DNA from: JACADW01 sp963747985
GTDB taxonomy: Bacteria; Acidobacteriota; UBA6911
DNA length: 64,000 bases
Reading direction: 5' to 3'
NCBI GenBank assembly: GCA_963747985.1
Contig: CAVVHG010000006.1
Coordinates: 620,001-684,000, forward strand
Shown: piece by piece, positions 33,991 through 43,676 of the stretch
How the letters are laid out: every line of letters begins with the position of its first letter
Position numbering within the stretch: the first letter of the stretch is position 1
Made by a program: the position numbers and the translations under genes
Notes under the pieces: generated by a model
Database searches by the model: none
What the model saw: the letters and a program-made list of their open reading frames with translations, nothing else
What the model was told of the DNA's origin: nothing

Positions 33991-34878
33991 CTACATCCCG
34001 AGTGGAAATACCAAGGCCCAGTATTTGGAGTCATAGCGGAGCCTCTGTTGAGCATATAACTGTTTCCTGAGCTCCAGTACGACCAGCAGGGGAATCCACC
34101 ACGTGCCTGTGACCCAGAAGACGAGCACAGATCCCTTGAGAAAAGGCAGCGTCTCCTGGAGGAGGCTCCACTGTGATGCGGCAAGTGCCAGCACGGCTCC
34201 TGCTAGCGTCGTGATCGCAGCGGCTCCCATGGCAATCCAGTACGTCGCCGAGAATTCCTCAGGCTCGAAGGGAAAAAACGTCAGCCGGTAAAAAATAAGA
34301 GTGATGACAAGCAGGTACAGGGCGCACCCCAGCAGGTACATGGAAAACGCCACAAGAAGTATGTTTTCATGCCAGGACGGAAGGCGTGATGCGATCAACG
34401 TCCCCAGCACCGACACAGACTGGGTCGCGACTACCAGAAGGAGCCAGTCGCCCGTGATTCCGGATTTCAGATCGGGCTTGGTCTTGCTGGTTATCACAGC
34501 CGTGAGAAAGGCGTAGGTCAGCACGAGCCACAGGAGTCCTCCGGCGATCCAGAAGCAAAAGCCTGCACCCGGCTCCGCTGACACAAGCACAAACTGGCTG
34601 CCCAGGACGCATGTCCCGGCGACCAGCGTGAGGAGTCCCGCGCCACGACTGTGGCTGGTTGCATCCGCTACGAGCCGGCGCCAGTACCTGAGCCGGGCCA
34701 ACACCATCAAGCACAGTATCAAATAGGCTGCCTTATTGATCTGAAGAGGCGACCAGGCAACTGTCGCCATGCCATGCAGGCGAGCGGCGATGGATACGAT
34801 GCCTGTTGCCATCACAAGTGCAAAGTAGCCCGGGGGCAGGTCGCGAACACCGCGCTCGATGGTCTTCCGTGTGATCAT
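33991..34878 (-). CDS. TDT-family transporter (TehA/SLAC1-like), cut by an amber codon near the end
   Basis: A 295-residue membrane protein of the tellurite-resistance/dicarboxylate transporter family. It has LPPGYFALVMATGIVSIAA at the start and about nine membrane segments, ending at YWALVFPLGM just before TAG (33991-33993). In relatives this last motif continues with Tyr (FPLGMY) and one more membrane helix. Here the same frame goes on after the TAG as AACTYQAAAVMGVRRL and AFAYVALAAWIITCWGLI, ending at TGA 33808-33810. The codon is thus probably a point mutation of TAC/TAT. The start ATG 34878 follows GGAAAGG. The transported substrate is unknown. Confidence 0.8.
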   Translation of the reverse strand: MITRKTIERGVRDLPPGYFALVMATGIVSIAARLHGMATVAWSPLQINKAAYLILCLMVLARLRYWRRLVADATSHSRGAGLLTLVAGTCVLGSQFVLVSAEPGAGFCFWIAGGLLWLVLTYAFLTAVITSKTKPDLKSGITGDWLLLVVATQSVSVLGTLIASRLPSWHENILLVAFSMYLLGCALYLLVITLIFYRLTFFPFEPEEFSATYWIAMGAAAITTLAGAVLALAASQWSLLQETLPFLKGSVLVFWVTGTWWIPLLVVLELRKQLYAQQRLRYDSKYWALVFPLGM

Positions 34879-35094
34879 AACCTTTCCTTTTACCACATTA
34901 CCCGGTGTGTCCTATGGATACCATAGGCCTGCCAGGCAGGCTCAATCGCGGCTTGCTTTTTGCCTGTTGGTGAAACATGCTTGCCTCGTGTACTGCGCCC
35001 TGCCATTCGAGCCGGCGGGGTTAACGGGATGGTGCCTCCGAGATGGTCAATCCCGGTTGCAGAAAGCAGATTACCGGCATCTATTGCACAGGTC

Positions 35095-37260
35095 ATGATG
35101 AACCTTGCGCCGTACGCAAGTTGCATAGAGGCGGTCCTGGGTGTTCTTGTCGTCATCGCCATCTCCGCCCGGGATGCGGACGCGCAAGTACCTGTGGCAA
35201 AGGCTGTGCGCACGGACGAGCGGATCCGGATTGACGGAAAACTCGACGAAGCGGCCTGGCAAAACGCAACTCCCATAGGACCTCTGTTCCAGGCTCAGCC
35301 CGACGAGGAGGTGGCAGCAACTGAAGAGACGACGGCGCGTGTGCTTTACGACGCGACCGCACTCTACTTCGGCATCACCTGCCATGACCGCAATCCCTCG
35401 GGGATTGTCTCGACGCAGCTCACCCGGGACGGCGACCTGGAAGTCGATGACCATGTTATCGTTGTGCTCGGGCCGTTTTTTGACCACCGCAACGGCTTCT
35501 TCTTCGCTGTAAACCCTGCAGGAGCGCGCATCGACGGCCAGATATCGAACAATACTGAACATCCCACACTTGATTGGGACGGCATCTGGAATGCCGGAGC
35601 GCGGATCACGTCCGACGGATGGGTGGTAGAGATCGTCATTCCCTTCAAAACCCTGCGCTTCAAGCCTGGACAGACGACTTGGGGACTCAACATACAGCGA
35701 CAAATCAAGCGCCGGAACGAGATCGACCGCTGGGCAGGACCCCGGCGAAACGTCTGGATGTCGAATCTCGCAGAGGCGGGCGTTCTGGAGGATCTGCCGG
35801 TCATCAGCCAGGGGAAAGGCCTGGAGTTGCGCCCGTATGGACTGGTGCGCAGATCGGACGGCCAGTGGGAACCCGACGGTGGCCTTGACATCTCGAAAGA
35901 TCTTCGGCCGAACCTCAATGGATCACTCACTATAAACACTGACTTCGCCGAGACCGAGGTGGATACCCGGCAGGTGAACCTTACGCGGTTTCCTCTCTTC
36001 TATCCCGAAAAGAGAGCTTTTTTCCTCGAGGGGGCCGGCGTTTTTGAGGCTGCCGGCACATCGTCGTTCGAGACAGACCTGCTTCCATTTCATAGTCGCC
36101 GCATCGGACTGTACGAAGGCCAGGAAGTGCCGATCATCGCCGGCGGAAAGGTCACGGGCAGGCAGTCGCGCTACAACCTTGGTTTCCTGGATGTCCAGAC
36201 GGCGAACGTAGACGATCTCGGGCTGGCCAGCCAGAACCTGCTCGTTGCTCGTGTGAGTCGTGACTTCTGGCGCCAGTCCTACGTCGGCGGCATCGTTACT
36301 CGAGGCAATCCCGGCGGTCAGGGAGACAACACGCTGATTGGGGCGGACGCACGCCTTGCCACCTCGACCTTCCGCGGCGACGACAACCTGAGTCTTGATC
36401 TCTACTTATATCGCACCGACGACGAGTTCACTCGCAGCACGGATTATGCGGGCGGATTCAAGGTCGACTACCCGAACGATCTCTGGGATGCTAGGGTGTC
36501 CTGGAAGCAGATCGGGAGCAATTTCTGGCCAGCGCTCGGATTCGTGCCGCGCACGGGCATCCGCAAGGCCGACTTGGGATTCGAGTTCCGGCCACGCCCG
36601 GAGAAGTACGGCATCCGGCAATTCAGCTTTGAGGTTGCGTCCACGATCGTAACCGATCTTGAAAACGTAATGGAGAGCTGGCTCGTAGAGACGTCTCCTT
36701 TCGGCCTGGAGTTCGAATCGGGCGACAGAATTCACTTCAACGTAGCTCCGCAGTTCGAACGCCTGCAGGAGCCTTTCGAGGTTTTCCCGGGGTTTGTCAT
36801 ACCGGTGGGGTCCTACACCTGGGCCAGATACTCGGCGATGGTCGAAACCGCGAGCAAGAGGCGATGGGTGATTCAGTTCAACAGCGGCTGGGGAGGGTTT
36901 TATGAAGGCACGCGACGCGACCTGGGATTAGGTCTGGTGCTGAAGCCCAGCGATCACTTGCGTTTCGCTCTCAGGGGCGAGCGGAATGACGTGAGCCTGG
37001 ATCAGGGCGACTTCTTCGTACAGCTCTTTTCAATGGAAGCGAGCGTCAACCTCTCGCCCAACGTCATGTGGGCGAGCCTTCTGCAGTACGACAATGAATC
37101 GAGGGTTCTAGGCTTCCAGGGCCGTTTCCGTTGGATCTTAAGGCCGGGAAACGATCTCTACTTTGTAGTGAATAGCGCGTGGCTCCGTGAACTGGATCAC
37201 GGCTACCTTTCCACCTTCGACAGCGCGGCAGTCAAACTGCAATACACATTTCGATTCTGA
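35095..37260 (+). CDS. DUF5916 outer-membrane protein with N-terminal CBM9-like domain
   Basis: A 721-residue exported protein. A signal peptide (VLGVLVVIAISARDADAQ) precedes a CBM9-like beta-sandwich, about residues 30-220, with IRIDGKLDEAAWQNATPI, ARVLYDATALYFGITCHD and WVVEIVIPFKTLRF. The rest, about residues 240-721, has the DUF5916 pattern (NTDFAETEVDTRQVNLTRF, LFYPEKRAFFLEG) and a beta-strand-rich C-terminus ending in Phe (KLQYTFRF), as in outer-membrane barrels. These proteins are common in Acidobacteriota and Bacteroidota. A role in surface binding or transport of carbohydrates or peptides is suspected but unproved. Start choice: tandem ATG at 35095/35098. Confidence 0.82.
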   Translation: MMNLAPYASCIEAVLGVLVVIAISARDADAQVPVAKAVRTDERIRIDGKLDEAAWQNATPIGPLFQAQPDEEVAATEETTARVLYDATALYFGITCHDRNPSGIVSTQLTRDGDLEVDDHVIVVLGPFFDHRNGFFFAVNPAGARIDGQISNNTEHPTLDWDGIWNAGARITSDGWVVEIVIPFKTLRFKPGQTTWGLNIQRQIKRRNEIDRWAGPRRNVWMSNLAEAGVLEDLPVISQGKGLELRPYGLVRRSDGQWEPDGGLDISKDLRPNLNGSLTINTDFAETEVDTRQVNLTRFPLFYPEKRAFFLEGAGVFEAAGTSSFETDLLPFHSRRIGLYEGQEVPIIAGGKVTGRQSRYNLGFLDVQTANVDDLGLASQNLLVARVSRDFWRQSYVGGIVTRGNPGGQGDNTLIGADARLATSTFRGDDNLSLDLYLYRTDDEFTRSTDYAGGFKVDYPNDLWDARVSWKQIGSNFWPALGFVPRTGIRKADLGFEFRPRPEKYGIRQFSFEVASTIVTDLENVMESWLVETSPFGLEFESGDRIHFNVAPQFERLQEPFEVFPGFVIPVGSYTWARYSAMVETASKRRWVIQFNSGWGGFYEGTRRDLGLGLVLKPSDHLRFALRGERNDVSLDQGDFFVQLFSMEASVNLSPNVMWASLLQYDNESRVLGFQGRFRWILRPGNDLYFVVNSAWLRELDHGYLSTFDSAAVKLQYTFRF

Positions 37261-37316
37261 CCCCGAGCGAGGCCGGCGGCCATTGCTTCACGTTCCTGCC
37301 GGCGTACACCGGCGCC

Positions 37317-38843
37317 TTACGAGTCCAGACTTCCTACCGTTCTTTCCACTTCCTCGAGGATCTCGCAGGATTTGATGAGCGCCTTCATCGTGTTGTGGTC
37401 GTTGTAGAGCGGGCGGTCCTCGTCGAGGTGCGCCACGTGCTTCCGGATGACAGCACGCGCCGCTGCCACGCCGCTCCCGGGGGTGAACTGGCGAAAATCC
37501 AGCGCTTGTGCGGCCGCCATGAATTCAATCCCCAGGACTCCGTAAGCGTTGTCGAGGATCTGGTCGTTCTTGATCGCCGTGTTCATCCCCATCGAGACGA
37601 AGTCTTCCTGGTCGGCGGCGGCAGGGATGGAGGCGACGGAAGCCGGCGCAGAAAGTATACGCTGTTCGACGATCAGCGTGTCGGCCGTGTACTGGCTGAG
37701 CATCATGCCGGAAAACATGCCTGCTCCCTTCGTGAGAAAGGCAGGAAGGCCGACGCTCAGCGCGGGATTCGTCAGCCGGTTCAGGCGCCTCTCGGACAAC
37801 ACGCACACCATCGTGACGGCCGCACCGATCATGTCCATGGGAAGAGACACCGGGCTGCCCTGGAAGTTCGCTCCGGTAAGAGTCAGCTTTGCATCAGGGA
37901 GGAAGATCGGGTTATCGGCCACGCCGTTGAGCTCTGTTTCGACCTGCTTCCTGGCGAAGGCGACTGCGTCGTGCGCCGCCCCGATCACCTGCGGGGAGGA
38001 CCGCATGGAATAGGCGTCCTGTACCTTGGTCTTGACCTTGCCTTCCATCAGGTCGCTGCCCCGGATGCATTTCATGATCGAGGTCGCGCTCCTCACCGCG
38101 CCGGGGAACCCGCGCAGCTGGTGGAGCCGGACGTCATAGGGTTTCAGGTTGGCGCACAGTGACTCGAGTGTCATGGCGCATGCAATCTCGGCCTGTTTCA
38201 GCCAGCGACCGACGTCGTACAGCTGAAGGGCGCTCATGGCGGTCAGGAGGTTCGAACCGTTGATGGTTGCCAGTCCGTCGCGCGCCTGAAGCCCCGGGAC
38301 CGGGATGCCGGCGCGGTTCATGGCCTCCATCCCGGGCAACCGCTCACCGTTGAAGAACGCCTCACCCTCACCCATCAGCAACAACGCAATCTGGGACATC
38401 GGGGCCAGGTCACCGCTCGCTCCCACGGAACCCTTCCGGCACACAACGGGGGTTACGCCCTTGTTCAGCATGTCCACCAGCGTGCGAGTGATGTCGGGGC
38501 GGCAGCCCGAGTATCCTCGTGAGTGCACGTTGATCCGGCTGGCAATGGCCGCACGCACCTGTTCGACGGGCACCGGCTCACCGATGCCGGCGGCGTGGTT
38601 ATAGATCAGGTACCTCTGGAACTGTTTCACCTGCTCGTCGTTCAGGACCACCTCGGAGAATTCACCGATGCCGGTGTTGATCCCGTACATGATTTCGTGC
38701 GCGCGGATCTTCTCTTCGAGCATTCCGCGGCACCTCTCGATGCGCTCCAGGGCCTGCGGGTGGACTTCGACTCGCTCCCCATATCTTGCGATCTGCACTA
38801 TCTTCTCAACAGTTAAAGAGGATCCATCCAGGATGATGCCCAT
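37317..38843 (-). CDS. hutH: Histidine ammonia-lyase (aromatic amino acid lyase family)
   Basis: A 508-residue MIO-dependent lyase that removes ammonia from L-histidine to give urocanate. The MIO-forming Ala142-Ser143-Gly144 lies in KGSVGASGDLAPMSQ, at the same residue numbers as in Pseudomonas HutH. YGINTGIGEFS gives the catalytic Tyr loop and YNHAAGIGEP carries the His of histidine- and tyrosine-type lyases. NGSNLLTAMSAL, SMRSSPQVIGA, NPIF and PAAADQEDFVSMG are further conserved stretches. No other hut gene is adjacent, so use on another aromatic amino acid cannot be excluded. The ATG at 38843 follows AAAGGA, and in-frame codons upstream look non-coding. Confidence 0.88.
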   Translation of the reverse strand: MGIILDGSSLTVEKIVQIARYGERVEVHPQALERIERCRGMLEEKIRAHEIMYGINTGIGEFSEVVLNDEQVKQFQRYLIYNHAAGIGEPVPVEQVRAAIASRINVHSRGYSGCRPDITRTLVDMLNKGVTPVVCRKGSVGASGDLAPMSQIALLLMGEGEAFFNGERLPGMEAMNRAGIPVPGLQARDGLATINGSNLLTAMSALQLYDVGRWLKQAEIACAMTLESLCANLKPYDVRLHQLRGFPGAVRSATSIMKCIRGSDLMEGKVKTKVQDAYSMRSSPQVIGAAHDAVAFARKQVETELNGVADNPIFLPDAKLTLTGANFQGSPVSLPMDMIGAAVTMVCVLSERRLNRLTNPALSVGLPAFLTKGAGMFSGMMLSQYTADTLIVEQRILSAPASVASIPAAADQEDFVSMGMNTAIKNDQILDNAYGVLGIEFMAAAQALDFRQFTPGSGVAAARAVIRKHVAHLDEDRPLYNDHNTMKALIKSCEILEEVERTVGSLDS

Positions 38844-39094
38844 GCAGTTGCGTCCTTTCAGAGCGTGTATCCTGCCACTGCCCGAATCCCGGCAGGCTTC
38901 ATATCCGCCAACCCAACCGTGCGGAACCTGAATCCTATTCCTGCACGGTATCTCTCGTAAAGCGCCAGAAGGTGCTTTGCTTATCCCGACAACCACGGGC
39001 GGCAAATGGATCCGCGCCGCCGGTGCGGACATGGCGTACCTCGGCAGAGGCCATCGGCTTATCGGGATGGGTGAGAGGTCGCCCGGAGGGACGC

Positions 39095-39955
39095 CTATCT
39101 CGATCCGAACGTGTCGCAGGCTTGCGGATCTCCCGTCTGCAGCCCGCGGCGAAGCCATTGGGCACGCATCTGAGAAGAACCGTGAGTCCAGGTTTCCGGC
39201 GTTACATACCCTTGTGCCTGCCTTTGCAGGGTGTCATCGCCGATCGCTGCGGCCGCCGCAAGGCCTTCCTCCACGTCTCCGGGCTCGAGCAGTCGGCGAT
39301 CCCGATTCGCCGTGTGGCCCCACACGCCGGCGAAGCAGTCGGCTTGCAGTTCCAGGCGCACCGACAGTGCGTTGACCTCTTCTTCCGAACGGGCACGCTC
39401 CTGGAGGGCACGGACACGGTCCGATATTCCAAGCAGGTTTTGCACATGGTGGCCGACCTCATGTGCGATCACGTAGGCCTGCGCAAAATCGCCGGGAGCA
39501 CCGAAACGGCGGTCGAGTTCATTGAAGAACGCCAGGTCCAGGTAGAGCTTGCGGTCCCCGGGGCAGTAAAAGGGCCCGGATGCCGAGGAGGCATACCCGC
39601 AGGCCGAAGAGACAGCCCGCGAAAAGAGAACCAGCTTCGGTTCTTCGTAACGGCCTCCCGTCTCACTGAAAATCCTGTTCCAGGTATCTTCGGTGTCTGC
39701 GAGGACCACGGCGGCGAACTTGCCCAGTTCGTCCTGTGGCTTTCCGGCAGGAGCGGACTGCTCCTCGGCGGTGGGTGCCGACTGCTGAAGTCCGCCGAGA
39801 AGACTGAGCAACTGCTGCGGGTCTGCCCCGAACAACCATGCCAGAAGCAATACCACCAGGAAGCCGCCGCACCCGATGCCGGCTCCACCGCGCATGGGAA
39901 ACCTGCCACGTTGATCTTCTACGTTTGTGCTTTCCCGACGACCTGACCAGCGCAT
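39095..39955 (-). CDS. Membrane-anchored neutral zinc metallopeptidase (YpfJ family)
   Basis: A 286-residue protein of the YpfJ/putative neutral zinc metallopeptidase family. One N-terminal membrane segment (GCGGFLVVLLLAWLFG) is followed by a Gln/Ala/Pro-rich linker. The protease domain has LVLFSRAVSSACGYASSA, FYCPGDRKLYLDLAFF, the zinc motif HEVGHHVQ and the downstream ELQADCFAGVW, whose Glu is the likely third ligand. WTHGSSQMRAQWLRRGL is the family ending. It is probably anchored in the inner membrane with the catalytic part in the periplasm. The natural substrate is unknown. Confidence 0.88.
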   Translation of the reverse strand: MRWSGRRESTNVEDQRGRFPMRGGAGIGCGGFLVVLLLAWLFGADPQQLLSLLGGLQQSAPTAEEQSAPAGKPQDELGKFAAVVLADTEDTWNRIFSETGGRYEEPKLVLFSRAVSSACGYASSASGPFYCPGDRKLYLDLAFFNELDRRFGAPGDFAQAYVIAHEVGHHVQNLLGISDRVRALQERARSEEEVNALSVRLELQADCFAGVWGHTANRDRRLLEPGDVEEGLAAAAAIGDDTLQRQAQGYVTPETWTHGSSQMRAQWLRRGLQTGDPQACDTFGSR

Positions 39956-40089
39956 TTGAACCTCCGCAAGTCGGACTGGTGCTTGGCGAGATGATACGAG
40001 GAAGGTGCGCCGGGTTCAAGAAGGTGCGCGTTGGCCGGCAGGTCTGCCAAGCCGGATCGTCGAGGGCTGCGGGTGCAATCGTCGCAGCA

Positions 40090-41871
40090 TCAGCTGTTGA
40101 AGTATGGCAGCACCGGGACGAGCAGGGCGAGCCAGTGCAGCAGCAGCGGGGGCAGAAGGCTGTGGGAACGCTGCCGCGCCAAGCCGCATACCAAGGCAAG
40201 AAGTAGAATGCCGACCAGGACATAGAGACTGGTCGGCCAGACGAATCCGGTATAGGGGAAACCCGCCCAGAAAACGTACAGCAGGGCCGGCAAGGCGACC
40301 GGCCAGGACAGGAGCCAGCGCCCCTGGTGCCTTGAACGAGGAAAGCCCTGGGACAGTATTCCCTGAACTAACCCGCGGAACAACAGCTCTGCGGCGCCGG
40401 CAAGCATCAGGGCGAGCAACACCTGATCCCACGCCAGCCCGAACAGCTGATTTGGCCCCCCAGTCAGCGCGGCGGGGAAGCGGGCTCCCCCGACCAGGCT
40501 GGATAGGAGTGCGAACGGAAGCAGGATCAGCCAGTCGATGCCGGAGGGAAGCCTGAACCCGAAGAGTCGAGGCGCGGAGCGCGCCCTGAGAAGCAGCAGG
40601 GCGAGGCTCAATACCCCGAAGACTCCGGCGAGCTGCCAGCTTCGGTCCTGCAGAGCGAGGGAGATTGAGGTAAACCCCCATTTCCGGTTCCCGAGCATGA
40701 AAAGAGCGAGAGCCGCAGACGCCGGCACCGCGGCGCTCGCCAGGAGGGCTTCGAGCAGCGCTAATGCCTGCTGAGACTGCGAGGGCCGGCGATATGCCCT
40801 CCCGCATATATCCGCGATCTCTTCCGCCGTCAGGCGGGTACCAGTAGCGCGCGGAGAGCCACCTATCTCGTCCGACCCGCCCCATCTGTTTTCAGGGCGG
40901 AAGCTGCCCACCGCCGGATCCAGCAGGTTCAGCTGATCGTAGACTCTGTCGAGGCTCAGCGGGAGAGAAGGGTCTACTTTCCGAAGCGTGTAGGTCTGAG
41001 GATCCTTCCGCAGGATAATGATGCCGAGGCGATCGCCATGGAGCCGGCGCAGGTGGCGCTCCACCTCGTAAATCCCCTCTTCAGAGGCGCAGGCCACAGC
41101 CAGCCAACGCTCCGCAACTTCGGCGCGGGCCAGTTCCGTCATTTCCAGATCCAAAGACCCCTCAAAATGATGCGGCGAATACACGATAGCGTCCACTGAG
41201 CGTAAAAGGTCCGCGGTGTACTCGAGGAAATCGATTTCGAGCCATCGCCCGTCCTTCTTCAGCGCCAGTTCACGCCTTCTCAATTGCCCCACGCAGGCAA
41301 GCATCGACTCCTGCTGCTCCTTGGGGAGCCCGCTCATCTCCAGCATTTCGAGGCCCAACGCATCGATTGTTCCCTGGAGACGCAACAGGGGGAGAACCCT
41401 GCTCAAGATTTCAGGATCCTCGTCATTGAGCCGGATATGATTCAGCAGCACCCAGATCGCGAGGATTGTGTCCAGGTCGGGCTCGTTTGCGAACACGATC
41501 CAGTCGCGTTCCCGCAGGTTGAGCCGCTTGCGAACCATGACCATGGCCTGCTCGCAGGTCGCAAGTGTGAAAGCCCGGACGCACCCGACGTGGTGGTCCA
41601 GGTTGTAGACATGCCTCTCGGCATCGACGAACGGCTCGGCCTGTGCGGCGCCGTCGAGATAAATCGTCCCCGGTGCCGCCCGGTGTGCGGCGGCTGCAGT
41701 CACCGTGTATCCGCGCTCCACTCGAACGGACAGGGCCGGAGCCTCCGTGCAGGTGAGCACGCGAACCTTTGCCATCTCCTTGATCGCGTAACGATCCGGA
41801 AGATTGTCTGTTGGTACGGAGGTATCTTGTGGAGACTCTTCACCCTGGTCGGGGCGCGGAGCTTCCGTCAT
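40090..41871 (-). CDS. DHH-like phosphoesterase fused to a degenerate CPBP-type membrane domain
   Basis: A 593-residue two-part protein. The N-terminal ~330 residues resemble DHH-superfamily proteins: YNLDHHVGCVRAF and, further on, FANEPDLDTILAIWVLL look like the metal-binding motifs. From about residue 360 there are eight or so membrane segments, including one with AGAAELLFRGLVQG. This resembles the EExxxR motif of CPBP/CAAX intramembrane proteases, but the first Glu is Ala. The later His-bearing motif is not clear either, so proteolysis is doubtful. I chose ATG 41871, preceded by GAGG; ATG 41946 is an alternative. The function is unknown. Confidence 0.68.
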   Translation of the reverse strand: MTEAPRPDQGEESPQDTSVPTDNLPDRYAIKEMAKVRVLTCTEAPALSVRVERGYTVTAAAAHRAAPGTIYLDGAAQAEPFVDAERHVYNLDHHVGCVRAFTLATCEQAMVMVRKRLNLRERDWIVFANEPDLDTILAIWVLLNHIRLNDEDPEILSRVLPLLRLQGTIDALGLEMLEMSGLPKEQQESMLACVGQLRRRELALKKDGRWLEIDFLEYTADLLRSVDAIVYSPHHFEGSLDLEMTELARAEVAERWLAVACASEEGIYEVERHLRRLHGDRLGIIILRKDPQTYTLRKVDPSLPLSLDRVYDQLNLLDPAVGSFRPENRWGGSDEIGGSPRATGTRLTAEEIADICGRAYRRPSQSQQALALLEALLASAAVPASAALALFMLGNRKWGFTSISLALQDRSWQLAGVFGVLSLALLLLRARSAPRLFGFRLPSGIDWLILLPFALLSSLVGGARFPAALTGGPNQLFGLAWDQVLLALMLAGAAELLFRGLVQGILSQGFPRSRHQGRWLLSWPVALPALLYVFWAGFPYTGFVWPTSLYVLVGILLLALVCGLARQRSHSLLPPLLLHWLALLVPVLPYFNS

Positions 41872-41994
41872 GCTTGCCTCGCTGTTTTCCACCCCTTCAC
41901 GCTCGACAACCCGCTTGGGATCATACCCAGCCCATAGGGGCGACATGCATAAATTGTAGCAAGAAAAGGCTCTTAGGTTGTCAGGCTATTTACA

Positions 41995-43539
41995 CTAAAA
42001 GTCCCTGGTCCCGGGCCACAGCTGATGGATAGGCGCTCTTGGCCTGCGGCAGACATAAACGGGGATATCGTTTTCGTAGAAGATCGCGTACGGGTGCGTG
42101 ATCGTCGCAGCGAGTCTCACATCCTCGAAGCTCCTTTTCAAGTCCTCCATGCTCATCCGGCCGATGGTTATGACGACCTCGGTATCGGCAGGGCCGGGGC
42201 CCCAATAGTAGTAACTAAAGTGACCGCTGATGGCCGGGGGCAATCCATACCTTTTGCCGAAAAGATTTACCGCGCCCGCTTCTCCGTAGTTCCTTGCATA
42301 GATGACAGTCTTGGAACGCTCCTGCGGAGAGAGGCTCCGGTAAACCCGGGCGACGACCTCGACCTGGTTATCCCACCCGAACATGTCCGTGAAATACTGA
42401 GGCAACTTCAAGGGCCGGCCGGTTTCAAAGGCGAAGGCAGACTCGATATGGACGACCCTGGAGTATGCCAGGAACTGCTCCACGGGCAGGATGGGCAGAG
42501 CGTAGGGCAGGATTGGCAGACCTCCGATGAGCAGCACGGTGACGCTGGCTGGACGAAGCCATTTCCGTCCGGACTTCGCAAACAACCGCTCGGCTCCGAC
42601 TGCTCCGGCTGCAAGCAGTATCGTGTACGCCGGGGCGGGATAGTAGGCCTTGGACTTCATTGCGATCAACACGACCAGGATGGTGACGAACGCCACACCG
42701 AAATGCCGAAATGGCTTCATGACCCGGCCGGCGAGGAGATAGAGCAGGCCTCCGAGCCAGATCGGCAGCGAGGCCGGGTTCAGGAACAGGACCTGGGATA
42801 CAAGGTAGAGATCCAAGGGTATCCACTCCATCATGGAGCTGTGAATGCCGCGCGCATATTCGATGAAAGGCCATCCGTGCGCCCATTGCCAGATCAGGTT
42901 CGGGAGAAATATGAGGAACGCGAGTCCGGCCGCGATCCAGGGCCACTTGCTCCGGAGTAGCTTCACGGCAGGAGTGAACACGACACCTGCGGCCAGCCCG
43001 ACGCCGAGAAAGACGATCGCGTACTTGGCGAGCAGGCCCGTGCCGAAAGCGATGCCGAGAAGCAGCCAGCGTTTTGGTGTCGGATCCACACTGACAAGCA
43101 GCACGAGGTACAGGCACACAGTCCACATGAGCGTGTTCAGCCCCTCAACGCTGATCATCATCGAGGTGATCAGGTAGACCGGCGCGAGGACGGCGGACAG
43201 CCCGGCGAGCAGCTGTGCGAACCGCCCGCCGCCGAATTGTCGGGCCATCAACGCTACCAGAACAACGACGGCCGTCGAGGCCAGGACCGCAGGAATGCGG
43301 ATGGCGATAAGCGAGTCACCCAGCAGCCATCGAGTGGCCGAGAGCAGAATCTCCAGCAGCGGCGGGTGATCGACGAAACCGAGGTCGAGGTGACGGGCAC
43401 AATCCAGGAAGTAGAGCTCATCACGATGGTAGCCGTATCTGTTGATTGCCGGCAAATGGAGGAAGATGTTCAGTCCCGCGACCAGGAACAACGACTCCCG
43501 GCCCTTCAAGAATGCTCTTACGCGTGAAGACTCTCCCAT
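41995..43539 (-). CDS. GT39-family membrane glycosyltransferase (ArnT/PMT-like)
   Basis: A 514-residue polytopic enzyme that uses a polyprenyl-phosphate sugar and transfers it in the periplasm to lipid A, glycan or protein. The first periplasmic loop has the catalytic acid region YGYHRDELYFLDCARHLDLG with FVDHPPLLEILL, typical of GT39. About eleven membrane segments follow, and there is a C-terminal soluble periplasmic domain (from about residue 400, VYRSLSPQERSKTVIYARNYG). The ATG at 43539 has GGAG six bases upstream; ATGs at 43551 and 43557 are alternatives. The DPM1-like enzyme at 5495 could supply its donor. Confidence 0.85.
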   Translation of the reverse strand: MGESSRVRAFLKGRESLFLVAGLNIFLHLPAINRYGYHRDELYFLDCARHLDLGFVDHPPLLEILLSATRWLLGDSLIAIRIPAVLASTAVVVLVALMARQFGGGRFAQLLAGLSAVLAPVYLITSMMISVEGLNTLMWTVCLYLVLLVSVDPTPKRWLLLGIAFGTGLLAKYAIVFLGVGLAAGVVFTPAVKLLRSKWPWIAAGLAFLIFLPNLIWQWAHGWPFIEYARGIHSSMMEWIPLDLYLVSQVLFLNPASLPIWLGGLLYLLAGRVMKPFRHFGVAFVTILVVLIAMKSKAYYPAPAYTILLAAGAVGAERLFAKSGRKWLRPASVTVLLIGGLPILPYALPILPVEQFLAYSRVVHIESAFAFETGRPLKLPQYFTDMFGWDNQVEVVARVYRSLSPQERSKTVIYARNYGEAGAVNLFGKRYGLPPAISGHFSYYYWGPGPADTEVVITIGRMSMEDLKRSFEDVRLAATITHPYAIFYENDIPVYVCRRPRAPIHQLWPGTRDF

Positions 43540-43676
43540 GGCGGTCTCCATCCCCATCTGTAACCGTGGCTGAGGTTGGCAATTCTTGCCCGGATCTCCC
43601 ACAGGAGAATATTCCGGGAGGATAGTTTTCCACAAGATGGTGGTCGGAATCGGGCGAGGGTCAAACCCCCATTTTG

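Noticed and set aside
37261..37316. GC-rich inverted repeat (GCCGG...CCGGC) between convergent genes as a terminator
   Set aside because: The stem is only 5 bp and there is no T-run on either side. It could be chance in this composition.
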